Shown here in pieces: positions 43,531 through 53,633 of a stretch of 64,000 bases of DNA (positions within the stretch are counted from its first letter, which is position 1; each line of letters opens with the position of its first letter). Location of the stretch: positions 434,001 through 498,000 of the forward strand of contig JASPKZ010000422.1 in assembly GCA_030220185.1 (NCBI GenBank), given 5' to 3'. The translations under genes were made by a program, and so were the position numbers. The notes beneath the pieces are model-generated. The model searched no databases, was not told the origin of the DNA, and worked only from the letters and a program-made list of their open reading frames with translations. This stretch comes from Diploptera punctata (lineage: Eukaryota; Arthropoda; Insecta; Blattodea; Blaberidae).

Positions 43531-43659
43531 AATGTTTATTGTGTGTGTGTTATCCGTAATATTAACCATAGGGTAGCGCGGGGTTTTATGTTTACCACGT
43601 GAGACATGAATCTAAAATATTTTCTCCTCTGTATATAACATCTCGTCTTACGTGCTCCA

Positions 43660-43945
43660 CGCCACACGGGCCTTACATGGACACGACCTGTCGAAAGAGT
43701 ATTTTGAAAATCTGGATCGCATTATACTCCCTGGATGAGTGATCAGATCAATGACAGGCCCACCTCCGAGACAACATGAACATTTAAGACAACACACAAC
43801 ATTCATACTAAACAGAGTGAATATGATATGACCAAATAGTGTTCAAGGTACTATTTGAGTCTTAAAGTTTCCCGACGTTGTCTTACAGGTAAGGAGAAGT
43901 TTGTCTCAACCGAGGCAATGACGTTACCCCGAGACTATTCTAAAA
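43660..43945 (-). mobile_element. SINE1 copy, tail type B
   Basis: The minus strand begins GTCTCGGGGTAACG, has a decayed head, the GACAACGTCGGGAAACTTTA body and the B tail (GATCTGATCACTCATCCAGG). Confidence 0.55.
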
Positions 43946-44200
43946 TATTTTAACAGAATAAGTAAACATCTAAATAACAAGCAATCATTACGACTTCAAA
44001 TGGATTGCACCAACAAAAATCCGCTCTGTTTCCTGAATTTACATCCTGTTCTCCTCAACGCTTTTTAGATCTTCCAATTCATCTGTTATGTGTATGTAAT
44101 TCTTCTTGGTTGTTTATACAACGTCAATAATTGTGTTTAGTGCACTTGTCAATGTTGTAATGTTTAGAATGAATACAACAGTAGTAATAATAATTCAGTA

Positions 44201-44345
44201 AACGAGCAAGTCCGCTCAGTGTTATGAGACTCGTAATAGTGAAGTTCCGAGTTCAAATCTCGTGATTAACCAGAGGTTATTTTTCCCTAAGGCGAATGCT
44301 GGTTGTAATTTCATTATTAGATTCCATTTCATCATCATAATGATA
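44201..44345 (+). mobile_element. SINE4 copy, diverged
   Basis: The head AACGAGCAAGTCCGCTCAG and B box GTTCAAATCTC are recognisable. The body is shortened. Confidence 0.55.
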
Positions 44346-44349
44346 ATTA

Positions 44350-45405
44350 AATACAAGTAGTACGCTTAAGCCTACAGGATACACCTAAAGATCCTAAATT
44401 CGACACGATCTTAAATATTGAAGCGTTCATCAATGAGAATTAAATAATAGTATATTAAGATGCGAGGTTGGGAAGTGATTTTTTACAGAATCGAGGACAT
44501 GTTTGAAAACTGAGCGATAGCGAGGTTTTTAATTTCCGAGATTCTGTAAAACACTTCACAAACGTGCGTTGTACATTATTTCTTGCGCGATGTTGTTTTC
44601 AAAATAATAAATAATAGTAAAATAATAGCATCTTTGTTGGAAATATTTGCGTTCATTATAAACAACTGACTAACGTTAACAGTGTGGGCAATGTTTATTA
44701 GTTGAAACTACAGGAGGCCGTGGCACAAATTAATTATAAAATGTCAGCAAGAACGTATCTATTGTTTTATATTGTTTCAAATAAAGTTCAGTTCATTTAA
44801 AATGCAGTGATTTGTTTCGTATATTGTATATTAACACTACATTTTGGATATATATTTAGTATATACATTGTACGTAGTATACATAAAGGGTTTTACTTCC
44901 AACACGTTCTTTGTAATATGTAATATTACAGTATAGTTATTTAGGTTGGCAATCCCGAAATGTAGGAAGTTGAACTTTCAATCGTGGTCGCCATTGCTGT
45001 AAGTACGACAAAACGCACTATCGCGCAAAAAATAAGTTTGGTGTATTAGTAGTTACCATTCTCTTCCGGAATTCACGATGAACAAAGAGGTGAATTTTTC
45101 AGGGTATAAAATTCTAAGGAAAGTTTCCTTCAGAAAGGAATAAAACCTTGGGTTCCGTGTTGAAAATTTACAGCACATTGAAGAACCTGAAACATGATGA
45201 AAGACATCTCTGAACGGAGTAGGCTCTTACACGCCCAGATTTCAATTATATCGCTAAACCGGAGTTGTGCGACATTTTATAATATGCTAAACAAATAAAG
45301 TTACTAATGTGCTGTATGGGTCATGCCTTTATCATTCAATTCATTTGAGGCACCGGCCTTCTTACCCCCACGTAGTCACAGATTTAATGTTTATGATATT
45401 ATGAA
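44350..45405. other. No gene; possible inverted-repeat element about 44465-45050
   Basis: AAGTGATTTTTTACAGAATC and GATTCTGTAAAACACTTC face each other within 44470-44570. A larger pair, TTATTTCTTGCGCGAT near 44580 and ATCGCGCAAAAAATAA near 45020, brackets about 450 bp. This could be a MITE but ends and target site are not clear. Confidence 0.35.
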
Positions 45406-45411
45406 ATCTGT

Positions 45412-45665
45412 TCACCGCTGTGGTCTCAGGATAACGTACGCAGCGGGCCCGGGTTCTATCCTCGGTCGGAAAAAGTTTTCTGGGTAGTGGTTTATTTCCG
45501 GGGTTTTCCTCCTCTATAAGACAGATTTCAGGATACTTTAAGGCCCAAATGGTTCTCGTACATCATCTGTATCATATTCACCATGTTTAGTTTGAATGTG
45601 AGAGTAGAATGATGTTCGTCTTAAATGTTTGTGTTGTCTCAGATGATGCCCTGGATTCAGCTGAT
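45412..45665 (+). mobile_element. SINE1 copy, tail type B
   Basis: Starts TTCACCGCTGTGGTCTCAGG, has CAGCGGGCCCGGGTTCTATC, a shortened body and the tail near GATGCCCTGGATTCAGCTG. Confidence 0.6.
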
Positions 45666-45814
45666 AACTTATTCAGGGAGGTCTTTGTGTTATTCAAAAA
45701 GTAAGTATACGACCCTCCCTCCCCCAAACGGTCGTGTCACTGTAACGCCGGTGTGGCGGTGGGATGGAGAAGATATTATGAAATTCATTACTAATAAAAT
45801 TAATGATAGATTTC

Positions 45815-46030
45815 CGTCGCCGCGGTGCTGTAGTGGATATGTCCCTTCTCTCTAGTCCCAAGGGTCGCTGGCCGTGGTCGATGTATTTTTTAAGGATGTA
45901 AAAATCCAAGGGACAATTCCTCCGGGAGGGACCTTAAGACGTGGGTTTTCAGGCTTGTAAAAGAAACTCAAGCCTGAATAAAAAGTCTTCTGTGCATAAT
46001 TTACCGAACATCCCCGTCTTAATAATACCT
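45815..46030 (+). mobile_element. SINE2 copy, shortened tail
   Basis: CGCCGCGGTGCTGTAGTGG head, a B-box region mutated by a deletion, then TCCTCCGGGAGGGACCTTAA and the later body. The 3' tail is missing. Confidence 0.6.
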
Positions 46031-46034
46031 TGAT

Positions 46035-46850
46035 TTCATTATTCGCGGATTAAAAAAATTCGATTCAATTCCTGTACTCGCGGCTAATTTTTTTATTTTA
46101 TTTTATTTTTTTTTTTGCGGATCCAGTCAGTATATTAGGAGTAGGTATCCTTTATTAAGGCATTCGCAACGTTTTATACCGCAGGCATATGCCAAGGCGA
46201 CTTTTACAAAGAATGATTCAAATCAAATAGGCAAATAAATATAAAAGTAAAAAAAACTTTGTCACTAAGCCTAAAGTTCGTTGTTAAAAGCCGCAACCGC
46301 GCCGCCGGATTTCACGTGCCGCTGTATCCGTTGATAAATACCGGACTCGCCATGATCGGTGTTTTATTGTTTCAAATTGTCATTCGTTGCATTAATTTTG
46401 ATTGAATAACACCAGTCCCTTCTGCTTTGTTCCCAAAAGGAAAGAAAAATTAGTTCCGAAATAGGAAAAAAGTAGTGTTTGCCGCTTAAAGTAAAAGTAG
46501 AATAACTCGACCGTTTACGCGCTGGCGAGTTGTTTGCATCCATATCACGCTGTTTCAATGTACGAAGAAATCCGAAGACAAAATAGTGATTTCTATCACT
46601 GAATTCACAGCTGAAAAGCGGTAAACAGGAAAAAATTACTAAGTTCTTTAAGCCCTTGCCTAAGCTTGACAATGATAATTAGGCCTAATAGAAATTGTTT
46701 AAAATCTCTCATTAAATTTATTTTATTTTGATCATTTTTATTTTTATTTTGGAACCGTAGAACAAATACAAATTACCATTCCATGTTCACGGTTTCTGTA
46801 TTCACTGCATATTTACGGAACATAAGTATATTCCGCGAATAATTAATTGT
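46035..46850 (-). pseudogene. Tigger-like (pogo) element relic, internally deleted
   Basis: ATTATTCGCGGAT at the left and ATTCCGCGAATAATT at the right face each other. GCGGCTAATTTTT and TTCACGGTTTCTGTATTCAC next to the ends resemble Tigger termini as I remember them. On the minus strand a frame with MDANNSPARKRSSYSTFTLS at about 46480-46540 looks like a transposase start, but nothing catalytic follows. Assignment is tentative. Confidence 0.4.
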
Positions 46851-47082
46851 GATTGTCATTTGGAAAGGGTTGTATTCATTATGAAATGTTGATTGTGATT
46901 AATGGTATTGAAGTTTCAACTCACCATTTAGCTTCACGACTGAGAAAAACCAGGAAAAAACATAATTCGTGTACATGACGAGTGTATTCAAGTGAAATAT
47001 GTTAATATTTATGGGAAAGTTACTTGGTGCATACAACCACTGCACGTATTAGGAGAAAGCAGTCGATGTACTGTACTTGCAA

Positions 47083-47454
47083 TCTTATATATAAAAATTA
47101 ATGTTTGTTTGTATGTTTGTTTGTTCGTATTTTATGCGCGGCCATACCGTTGATCCGATTCTGATGGGGTATTTTGCAAAATGTTCAGGAGATTCCCGGG
47201 ATGAACATAGGCTATAAGAGAGTTGTGGTACTCAACTCCTACACGCTTAAAAATCGCCCTTTGTAGTGGAAAACGTGAAAAAAAGTAGCTCTTTGGACGC
47301 TTAAATGGCTTACGCTGCCTAAACCATAAGAAATACACAAAATTAATGTACACAGAATTGAATATCTCAAAAAGCTCTACAAAAAAGTCCGCGACAGCAT
47401 ATGTTTATCTCTTACGGATAACTTACAAAAACCAGTTTTGTCTTTCATTGATAC
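47083..47454 (+). mobile_element. Helitron-like 5' part
   Basis: Starts TCTTATATATAAAAATTAAT after a host A and matches the 5' 330 bp of the element at 24144 (GCGCGGCCATACCGTTGATC, AATGTTCAGGAGATTCCCGG). It is interrupted at 47455 by a SINE5 head. Confidence 0.6.
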
Positions 47455-47600
47455 CAAGAGTCTCGCACCGTAGCCGAGTGGTTAAGGCAAAAAATCTTGG
47501 CGTAGAACTACGGGACTTACGCTGGTTCGAGTCTCTACGGGGGAAGAAATTTTTCTCATGGAATTTCGGCCAGTATGGGACCGGTGCACAGTGGGCCAGA
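47455..47600 (+). mobile_element. SINE5 head
   Basis: CTCGCACCGTAGCCGAGTGG with GTGGTTAAGGC (A-box region) and B box GGTTCGAGTCTC, followed by ATTTCGGCCAGTATGGGACC. It is the best tRNA-like head of SINE5 in the window and is cut short. Confidence 0.6.
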
Positions 47601-48115
47601 AATGAAATCTAGCTGAAAAAAAAACTGTTTTGACTCTATCTTTTTTTTTTCACTCTAATATAATTGTTACATGACGGTTCTTAACTTACCTGCAAAGGAG
47701 GGTACAATTTAGAAGTGAAGGTTTACTTGAAATCCGAAATTAAAAACTCCTGTATATCGACTGGACCGATTTGGATGATTTTTTTTTCTGTGTGTTTGAG
47801 TGGGTCCCTGGATGGTTTAGATTCACAATTGGACTTGGTATGTGGCGCGGCGATCGGGTTATAGGATTTTTTTAATGTTAGATGCGTAGTCATCTGCATT
47901 ATCGTTATGTTCCGACATAACTATGTGACGTCATCATTCACACTTCTTGAGCCACAACAGAAGGCTGTAAAATGTTTTCTTGCGTACTTATTTAATAATA
48001 TCTAGTTATGTCCTAATTGCTGAATTGTATGGTAAAAAAGTAACATATTTTTATTGTCCGCCCATGACATGAGAATTGAACGTTCGGGCAGGACAACGTC
48101 TGCCGGGTACGCTAG
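47601..48115 (+). mobile_element. Helitron-like 3' part, different subfamily
   Basis: Contains CGACTGGACCGATTTGGATG and ends in a hairpin region (GCAGGACAACGTCTGC) then CGGGTACGCTAG before T. Its sequence does not match the 3' half of the 24144 element, so 47083-48115 is a chimera of two subfamilies plus a SINE. Confidence 0.5.
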
Positions 48116-48127
48116 TTATAAATAAAC

Positions 48128-48575
48128 AATAGTTTTAAAAAAACTAAAACAACACGCCTTATTAGAAAACCGAACTAAAAAATGAAAAATAATTTTAATT
48201 TCCAACACGCTTGGGATTAAATTGAAGTGGTCAACAAAAAATCATCTCCAACATATCTAGAAAAAAAACTAGAGTTATCTACAAAAAATAATTTTACCAT
48301 CAAAAGCGTGGGGTGCTCTATATCAATTAATATATTCGATAATGATCATATATTGGTAAAAGTAGAGTCACTAAGGAGAAAATGTAAAAATCATAAAAAA
48401 CATGGTAAAATTGTTTCTTTTTTTTGTAGATAACTCTAGTTTTATTCTAGATATGTTGGAGGTGATTTTTTGTTGACCACTTCATTTTTATCCCAAGCGT
48501 GTTGGAAATTAAAATTATTTTTCATTTTTTAGTTCAGTTTTCTAATAAAGCGTGTTTTAGTTTTTTTAAACTATT
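48128..48575. repeat. Foldback, about 175-bp arms
   Basis: Arms 48128-48301 and 48399-48575 are near-exact inverted copies (CCAACACGCTTGGGAT with its partner, CATCTCCAACATATCTAGA with its partner). The loop is about 97 bp. The 68-codon frame inside arises from the arm and loop and is not a credible gene. It starts 12 bp after the Helitron-like CTAG end. Confidence 0.75.
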
Positions 48576-48576
48576 A

Positions 48577-51370
48577 TGTATTAGATATCTCTTTCATCTG
48601 AATCCATTTGGAGGTTTCTGGATATAAAATCTTGATAGTAATCGAATGCCTCTTTCTGAATAAGTTATAGACACAAGGGCTCCGTCTGGTGAATTTGGTG
48701 GATATTCGAGTACTGTACTTCCCGATTTCACCTTCTAAACAAATTCTTACTTACTCACTGGCACTATCGAACCCGTAGGTTCATGGCCGCGCGGACATGA
48801 GCCCTCCATACATCCCTATCCTTAGCTAATGCTTTCCAATCATTCCCTGTATAATCTACTTCCCTCAAATCATAGTTAATGTTATTCTCCCACCTCATTC
48901 TTGGACTACCAACTGGGCGTTTTTCCTCTGGTTTTCCTACAAGAAGCTTCCATGCAAGTCTTTCATTCCCCATACGTGCAACATGTCCTGCCCATCGCAG
49001 TCTACGAGACTTAACTGTTCTTATTATATCTGGCTTCCTATAAAGACCATGTAGTTCATTGTTATGAAGTCTTCTCCATTCACCTGTCTCTTCATCTCTC
49101 TTTGGTCCAAAAATTTTCCTAAGTACTTTATTCTCAATTACTTGTAATCTCCTTTCCTCCCTTAAAGTAAGAGTCCATGTTTCGTACCCATATAATATAA
49201 CTGGTAGAATAATAGTTTTATATATTTTCAGTTTAACGTTTTTTGAAAGGAGTTGGGACATCAAGAGTCTCTGCAATGCATAATAGCACGCATTTCCAAA
49301 ATTGAGCCTATGTTTAATTTCTTTGTGCATCTCATTCCTATTTGTAATTATTGTTCCTAGGTATTTGAATTCAGCCACTTCCTCAAAATTTCCCTCATTT
49401 GTCATTAGCTGTCCATTTCCATTATGTAATGTATTTCTACGTGTGACCATATATTTAGTTTTATTGATATTTACTTCCAGTCCTAATTTTTTAATGTTAC
49501 TCAATAGTGTGTGCGTGTTGTCCTTTAGTATCTCCTCGCTATCGGCCAATAGTACTACATCATCAGCATAAACTAACAGCTAATTAATACCATTGAGTTG
49601 TAAGCCTTCCTCATTCTCTAAAGATTTAATGGCATGCTCTAGTACAAAATTAAATAGTAGAGGAGATAGTGCATCTCCTTGCTTCAAGCCATTCTGGATT
49701 TCAAAAGTGTCCGAAAACTGTTTGCCTACACGCACCGTACTATTTGTGCCATTTAGACACATTCGTATAAGTCTAACTTTTTAGGAATTCCGAACTCCAG
49801 CAGGATACTATATAACTTCTCCCTCTTAATTGAATCATATGCTTTTTTGAAGTCTACGTATAGTTGATGTACAGTACCATTATATTCCCATATCTTTTCT
49901 AAAATCTGTCTTATACTAAAAATCTGATCTGTTGTAGACCTGTTTCTTCTAAATCCACATTGATGATCTCCTAGAATGTCATCAATATAGGAAGTAAGTC
50001 TGCTGACTACTATATTTGTTAGAATTTTGTAGGAAGTTGAAAGTAATGAGATGCCCCTTTAGTTGTTGCAATCAGTGTTATCTCCTTTCTTATGAATTGG
50101 TACGATAATTAATTCTTTCCATTCATCTGGAAGAGCTTCTTTTTCCCAAATCATACTAAGCAACCAGCGTATCTTGTCCATCAATTTTTCTCCCCCTGAT
50201 TTTTTCAGTTCTGCTGGGATCTCATCTGAAACTGATGCTTTATACGTCTTCAATTTTTCAATCGCCATTTCAACCTCTAATGCACTTGGTTCTGCGACTA
50301 GCATTTTTGCTGCCTGTAAATTATCCTCCTCAATGTCCTGTTCTGTATGTACATTTAATAGCTGATTAAAGTAACTTTTCCATCTATTTAATATACTCCT
50401 GGAATCTACAATCATATCCCCATTTTCATTCCGAATTATGTTTGTTCTAGCCTGAAACCCTTTCTTCTCTATACTAATTCCCAGATATAATTCTCTAATG
50501 TACCTATTTTTTGCATTCAATTCAAGATCATTAATCTTCTCTCTCAAATATTCCCTCTTTTTCTCTATAGTAACTTGGTGGTTTCCCGTCTAATACTACC
50601 CAATTGCTCTAAATTTACCTCATTTGGCTCGTGTGACCATTTCATTTTTGCTAGCTTTCTTTTCTTTACAATATCAGCACATTCCTCATCAAACCATTTC
50701 TTGTTTTGCCTCTTTTTTAAACCAATGCTTTCTAATGCTGACAATTTAATAGTATCTCTTATAGCCTCCCATTCTTTATTTATATCAGTTTCCTCTTCGT
50801 TTGCCACATTGTCATCTGAAGATTCCAGTACTTCAAATCTATTAGCAATTTTGATTTGGTATTCTTGCCGCATTTCATCATTTTTCAAGTTTTTTAATTC
50901 AAATTTTACAGAATCATCTTTAGCGTTTGTTCCTCTCATAAGCGATAGCCGTTGTCTGATTTTCACCATGACCAGATGATGATCCGAATTGCAGTCTGTC
51001 CCTCTAACTGATATAACATCGATGATGCTACTGTGCCAGCTTTTTTCCACTAATACATGATCTATCTGGTTCCGAGTTTCTCCATCTGGAGACGTCCAGG
51101 TGTATTTATGAATATCCTTATGCTGAAATGTTGTTCTCTTAACAATGAGATTGTTTGATGTGGCAAAGGTGATTAATCTACAGAAAATATTTTTAGGGCG
51201 GTATTACTTACTATACATGAATGTATACACAAAATATTGCTATTTCGAGACTTTTCATATTACAGAATTATACGACAAAGACTGCTCAAGAGCATACTAC
51301 AAGATTACAATGTCACCACTAGGATCGCTGATTTTACAACAGGTTATTACTTATCGAATGCGCTAGTATA
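48577..51370 (-). pseudogene. Mariner-type relic split by RTE-B
   Basis: The flanks 48577-48747 and 51178-51370 together match the relic at 4335-4720 in opposite orientation (AATATTGCTATTTCGAG, CTACAAGATTACAATG, AAATTCACCAGAC in complement). On the minus strand EYPPNSPD marks the transposase C-terminal region. Confidence 0.55.
48748..51177 (-). pseudogene. RTE-like family B element: endonuclease end plus reverse transcriptase
   Basis: This is the longest family B copy and would encode target nicking and reverse transcription. The minus strand opens inside the APE-type endonuclease: TWTSPDGETRNQIDHVLVEK and GTDCNSDHHLV carry its last catalytic residues. The linker and reverse transcriptase follow: YKASVSDEIPAEL, ELIIVPIHKKGD, YVDFKKAYDS (motif A), NGLKQGDALSPLLF (motif B), VYADD (motif C), INKTKYMVTRRN, YGYETWTLTLR, RLRWAGHVARM and the end RVR with stop at 48764. 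Stops near 50056 and 49578 and shifts near 50560 and 49770 break it into frames of 60 to 261 codons. The 3' end is GTGCCAGTGAGTAAGTAAG. The 5' end is truncated in the endonuclease, and the target duplication is at most a few bases. Confidence 0.85.
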
Positions 51371-51379
51371 ACAGTTGTT

Positions 51380-51519
51380 CTTCCAGTTATAAGTTTACTA
51401 TATGAATGGAAACGGGTCTCATATTTTAATGGAGGAGAACAAATTACGAGTATCTGGGATTAAAATGCTCAGTTAAAAAAAAAAATGGACAAAAAGAGGT
51501 AAACAGACGGGTAAATGGA

Positions 51520-51551
<32 letters not shown>

Positions 51552-51825
51552 TCTACGTTCTCTTTATGGGAAACCAGATGTAATGATAGCGATTAAATCT
51601 AGTGGCACCAATGGGGAATTTAAGAGGGACATGGAAACTTCTTGTAAGAGGGAATGCGCCGAGTAGATAGGCCAAGAATGAGGTAGTATAATGGCTTTAA
51701 CCATGATTTGAGGGAAGTGAGTTAAACAGGAAATATTTGGAAAACGTAAGTTCAGGAAAGGCTTGTATGAATAACTTATATACTCGGCAATGACCCTCCA
51801 GGTTTGATAGTACCGGTGAGTTGGT
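51380..51825 (+). pseudogene. Old RTE-B 3' relic with (TG)n
   Basis: VVLPVISLLYEWKRVSYF and later GRPRMR-like codons plus GTTTGATAGTACCGGTGAG at the end match the family B 3' region at low similarity. A (TG)n run at 51524-51552 has expanded inside it. Confidence 0.55.
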
Positions 51826-51829
51826 TAGA

Positions 51830-52380
51830 TAGATTTAAATTATATTCATTACGGAATTTCAAGCATTTATTTAAGATAATATAGAAAATGATAAAGTTTG
51901 GATTTAGGGATGTCAGTTCTGATTTATGCGAGAAAAATAAATCGATATTTTTTTAATCCTTTATTTATAAAGCATAAAGGATAACTGTAAATGAAAAAAA
52001 TAATGTCGTTATGTTGGAATGATACATATATTTTTCTTATAGACCATTAATTAAGTATTTTAGCCTCTACGATAGTGAATGAATACGTTTTAATATTGAT
52101 AAGCTAATATCATAGCTATGAATTCCATCACAGCTTATATTGAATGGGTCAGTGAAAGTGGCCCAAGGGGAAGAGGACAATCAGTCATTGAGATGACGTC
52201 ACAGCAGGTGTCAGTGACACCCTGAAGAGGACCTCCTCACGTAATTAATAGGTGGTTAAGTAACGATCCATTAACTCTCACTGGTTTCATAACCGATGCG
52301 ATATGCATTGGTTTTCAATAAAGTATTTATGCTACTCAGCTATTCGTTCTAATTGATTTTGTTTCCTTAGAAAATTAACA
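51830..52380. other. No gene recognised
   Basis: I see nothing identifiable. Confidence 0.4.
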
Positions 52381-52384
52381 AATC

Positions 52385-52475
52385 TTCTGGTGTGGTCTTG
52401 TTACCTCGGATGCAGCGGGCCTGTGTTTGATCTCCATCTCGGGACAAGTTCCTTGGGTTAGGTTGAGGTTCTTTT
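52385..52475 (+). mobile_element. SINE1 head fragment
   Basis: TCTGGTGTGGTCTTGTTACC, GCAGCGGGCCTGTGTTTGAT and TCGGGACAAGTTCCTTGGGT match the SINE1 head with several changes. Confidence 0.45.
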
Positions 52476-52489
52476 ATTATTAATCTGGG

Positions 52490-52625
52490 ACTTGGAACCC
52501 ACCACCTACTTTACTTCTCTTCCAAAGGAAATAATGCTCAAGATTTACACCCTTAAAAATCTAGAGATTTTGGGCCGGATTTGAACACGAGGATTTCGGA
52601 ACCAGAGATGAGCATGGACGACACA
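52490..52625 (-). mobile_element. SINE2 head fragment, diverged
   Basis: The minus strand shows GGTTCCGAAATCCTCGTG, a B-box remnant TTCAAATCCGGCCC, and AAGGGTGTAAATCTTGAGC. Confidence 0.4.
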
Positions 52626-52726
52626 ATAAAATAATTAATGCTTAATCTTACCGTTAATTTTATTCTTATTATTAACTATATTTTTAATAACTAAGATCAT
52701 ATTTCCCAATTCACTACTGACAAAGG

Positions 52727-53253
52727 AACTGTCAACCATTACATGCCGAAACGTACCGTGAAATTTCTTTCAGAGAAGCATTGTAATGTACAAAGGCCGT
52801 GTCCAAAAAAATATCTGCCGTTTTTAAATGCAAGGCACTAAAATCCAGCGCAAAATCTCTCATTTAAACTATAAGGAAGTAACACAACTCCTGCGTTGGC
52901 AGACTGGATAACCCTCAGTATCCCCGTCCGCGACGCGTCCCCTTTTAACTTCTCTCCGTTCTCAACTCATGCAGCAATGTACATCTGCTCCGTATCACAA
53001 GGGAACCGTCAACCATTGCATGCCGATACCTACCTTGAAATTCCTCTCAGAGAAGCGTTGTGATGTACCAAGGTCATGTCCAAAAATATATTTGCCATTT
53101 AACCAGTGGATTACCATTGTTGGATTCTGGCTTCGATTTATGTGCCTTGTAGTTAAAAACGGCAAAGTTTTTTTTTGTACATGGTCTTGGTACATCAGAA
53201 CGCTTCTCTGATAGAAATTTCAAGGTAGGTTTTGACATGTAATGGTTGACAGT
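52727..53253. repeat. Three copies of an 80-bp module, two forming a foldback
   Basis: Copies at 52727-52805 and 53006-53085 are direct; 53172-53253 is inverted. All share TGTCAACCATT- or CGTCAACCATT-type starts and TCAGAGAAGC. The copies stay open in one frame (FLSEKRCDVPRSCPK, FLSEKRSDVPRPC), so weak coding ancestry is possible. They may be transposon ends. Confidence 0.6.
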
Positions 53254-53633
53254 GAGCATATGGTTTGCATAGATACTTTTTTAAAGGGTTGTGGTTATTT
53301 TACATGGCCTAAATGGACCACATGGGACCCAAGGGTTCCATATTCAGGATGATTACGTCCTGAAGAAAACCATGGACCTCAGGCAGTGAATCGGGATCGA
53401 CTTTAGTGATATAATTGCACTACAATCCAGAACAAGGTTGTAATGCTCATTTTATTCAAAGTTGATTTTTACTTGTGAATTATTTTAAAATGAGTTTTCA
53501 TGAATTAAGTCTAGCACAGTTTTTGGACTTAGTCTACTTGTGTGTGAACTATCCAAATGATCGATGTTTTTATTATTCATTTCATACATCTCAATGATGG
53601 ATAAAACATATCATCGTCATCTGCATTCATGGA

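Noticed and set aside
46364..46672. 102-codon minus-strand frame as a host gene
   Set aside because: It lies between Tigger-like ends and contains only a transposase-start-like segment in its middle.
48227..48433. 68-codon Lys-rich frame
   Set aside because: It spans an arm and the loop of the 48128-48575 foldback; no family match and explained by AT-rich inverted DNA.
49302..49571. 89-codon hydrophobic plus-strand frame, similar to one at 19018 on the minus strand
   Set aside because: Both are antisense readings of the RTE-B reverse transcriptase around motif C.
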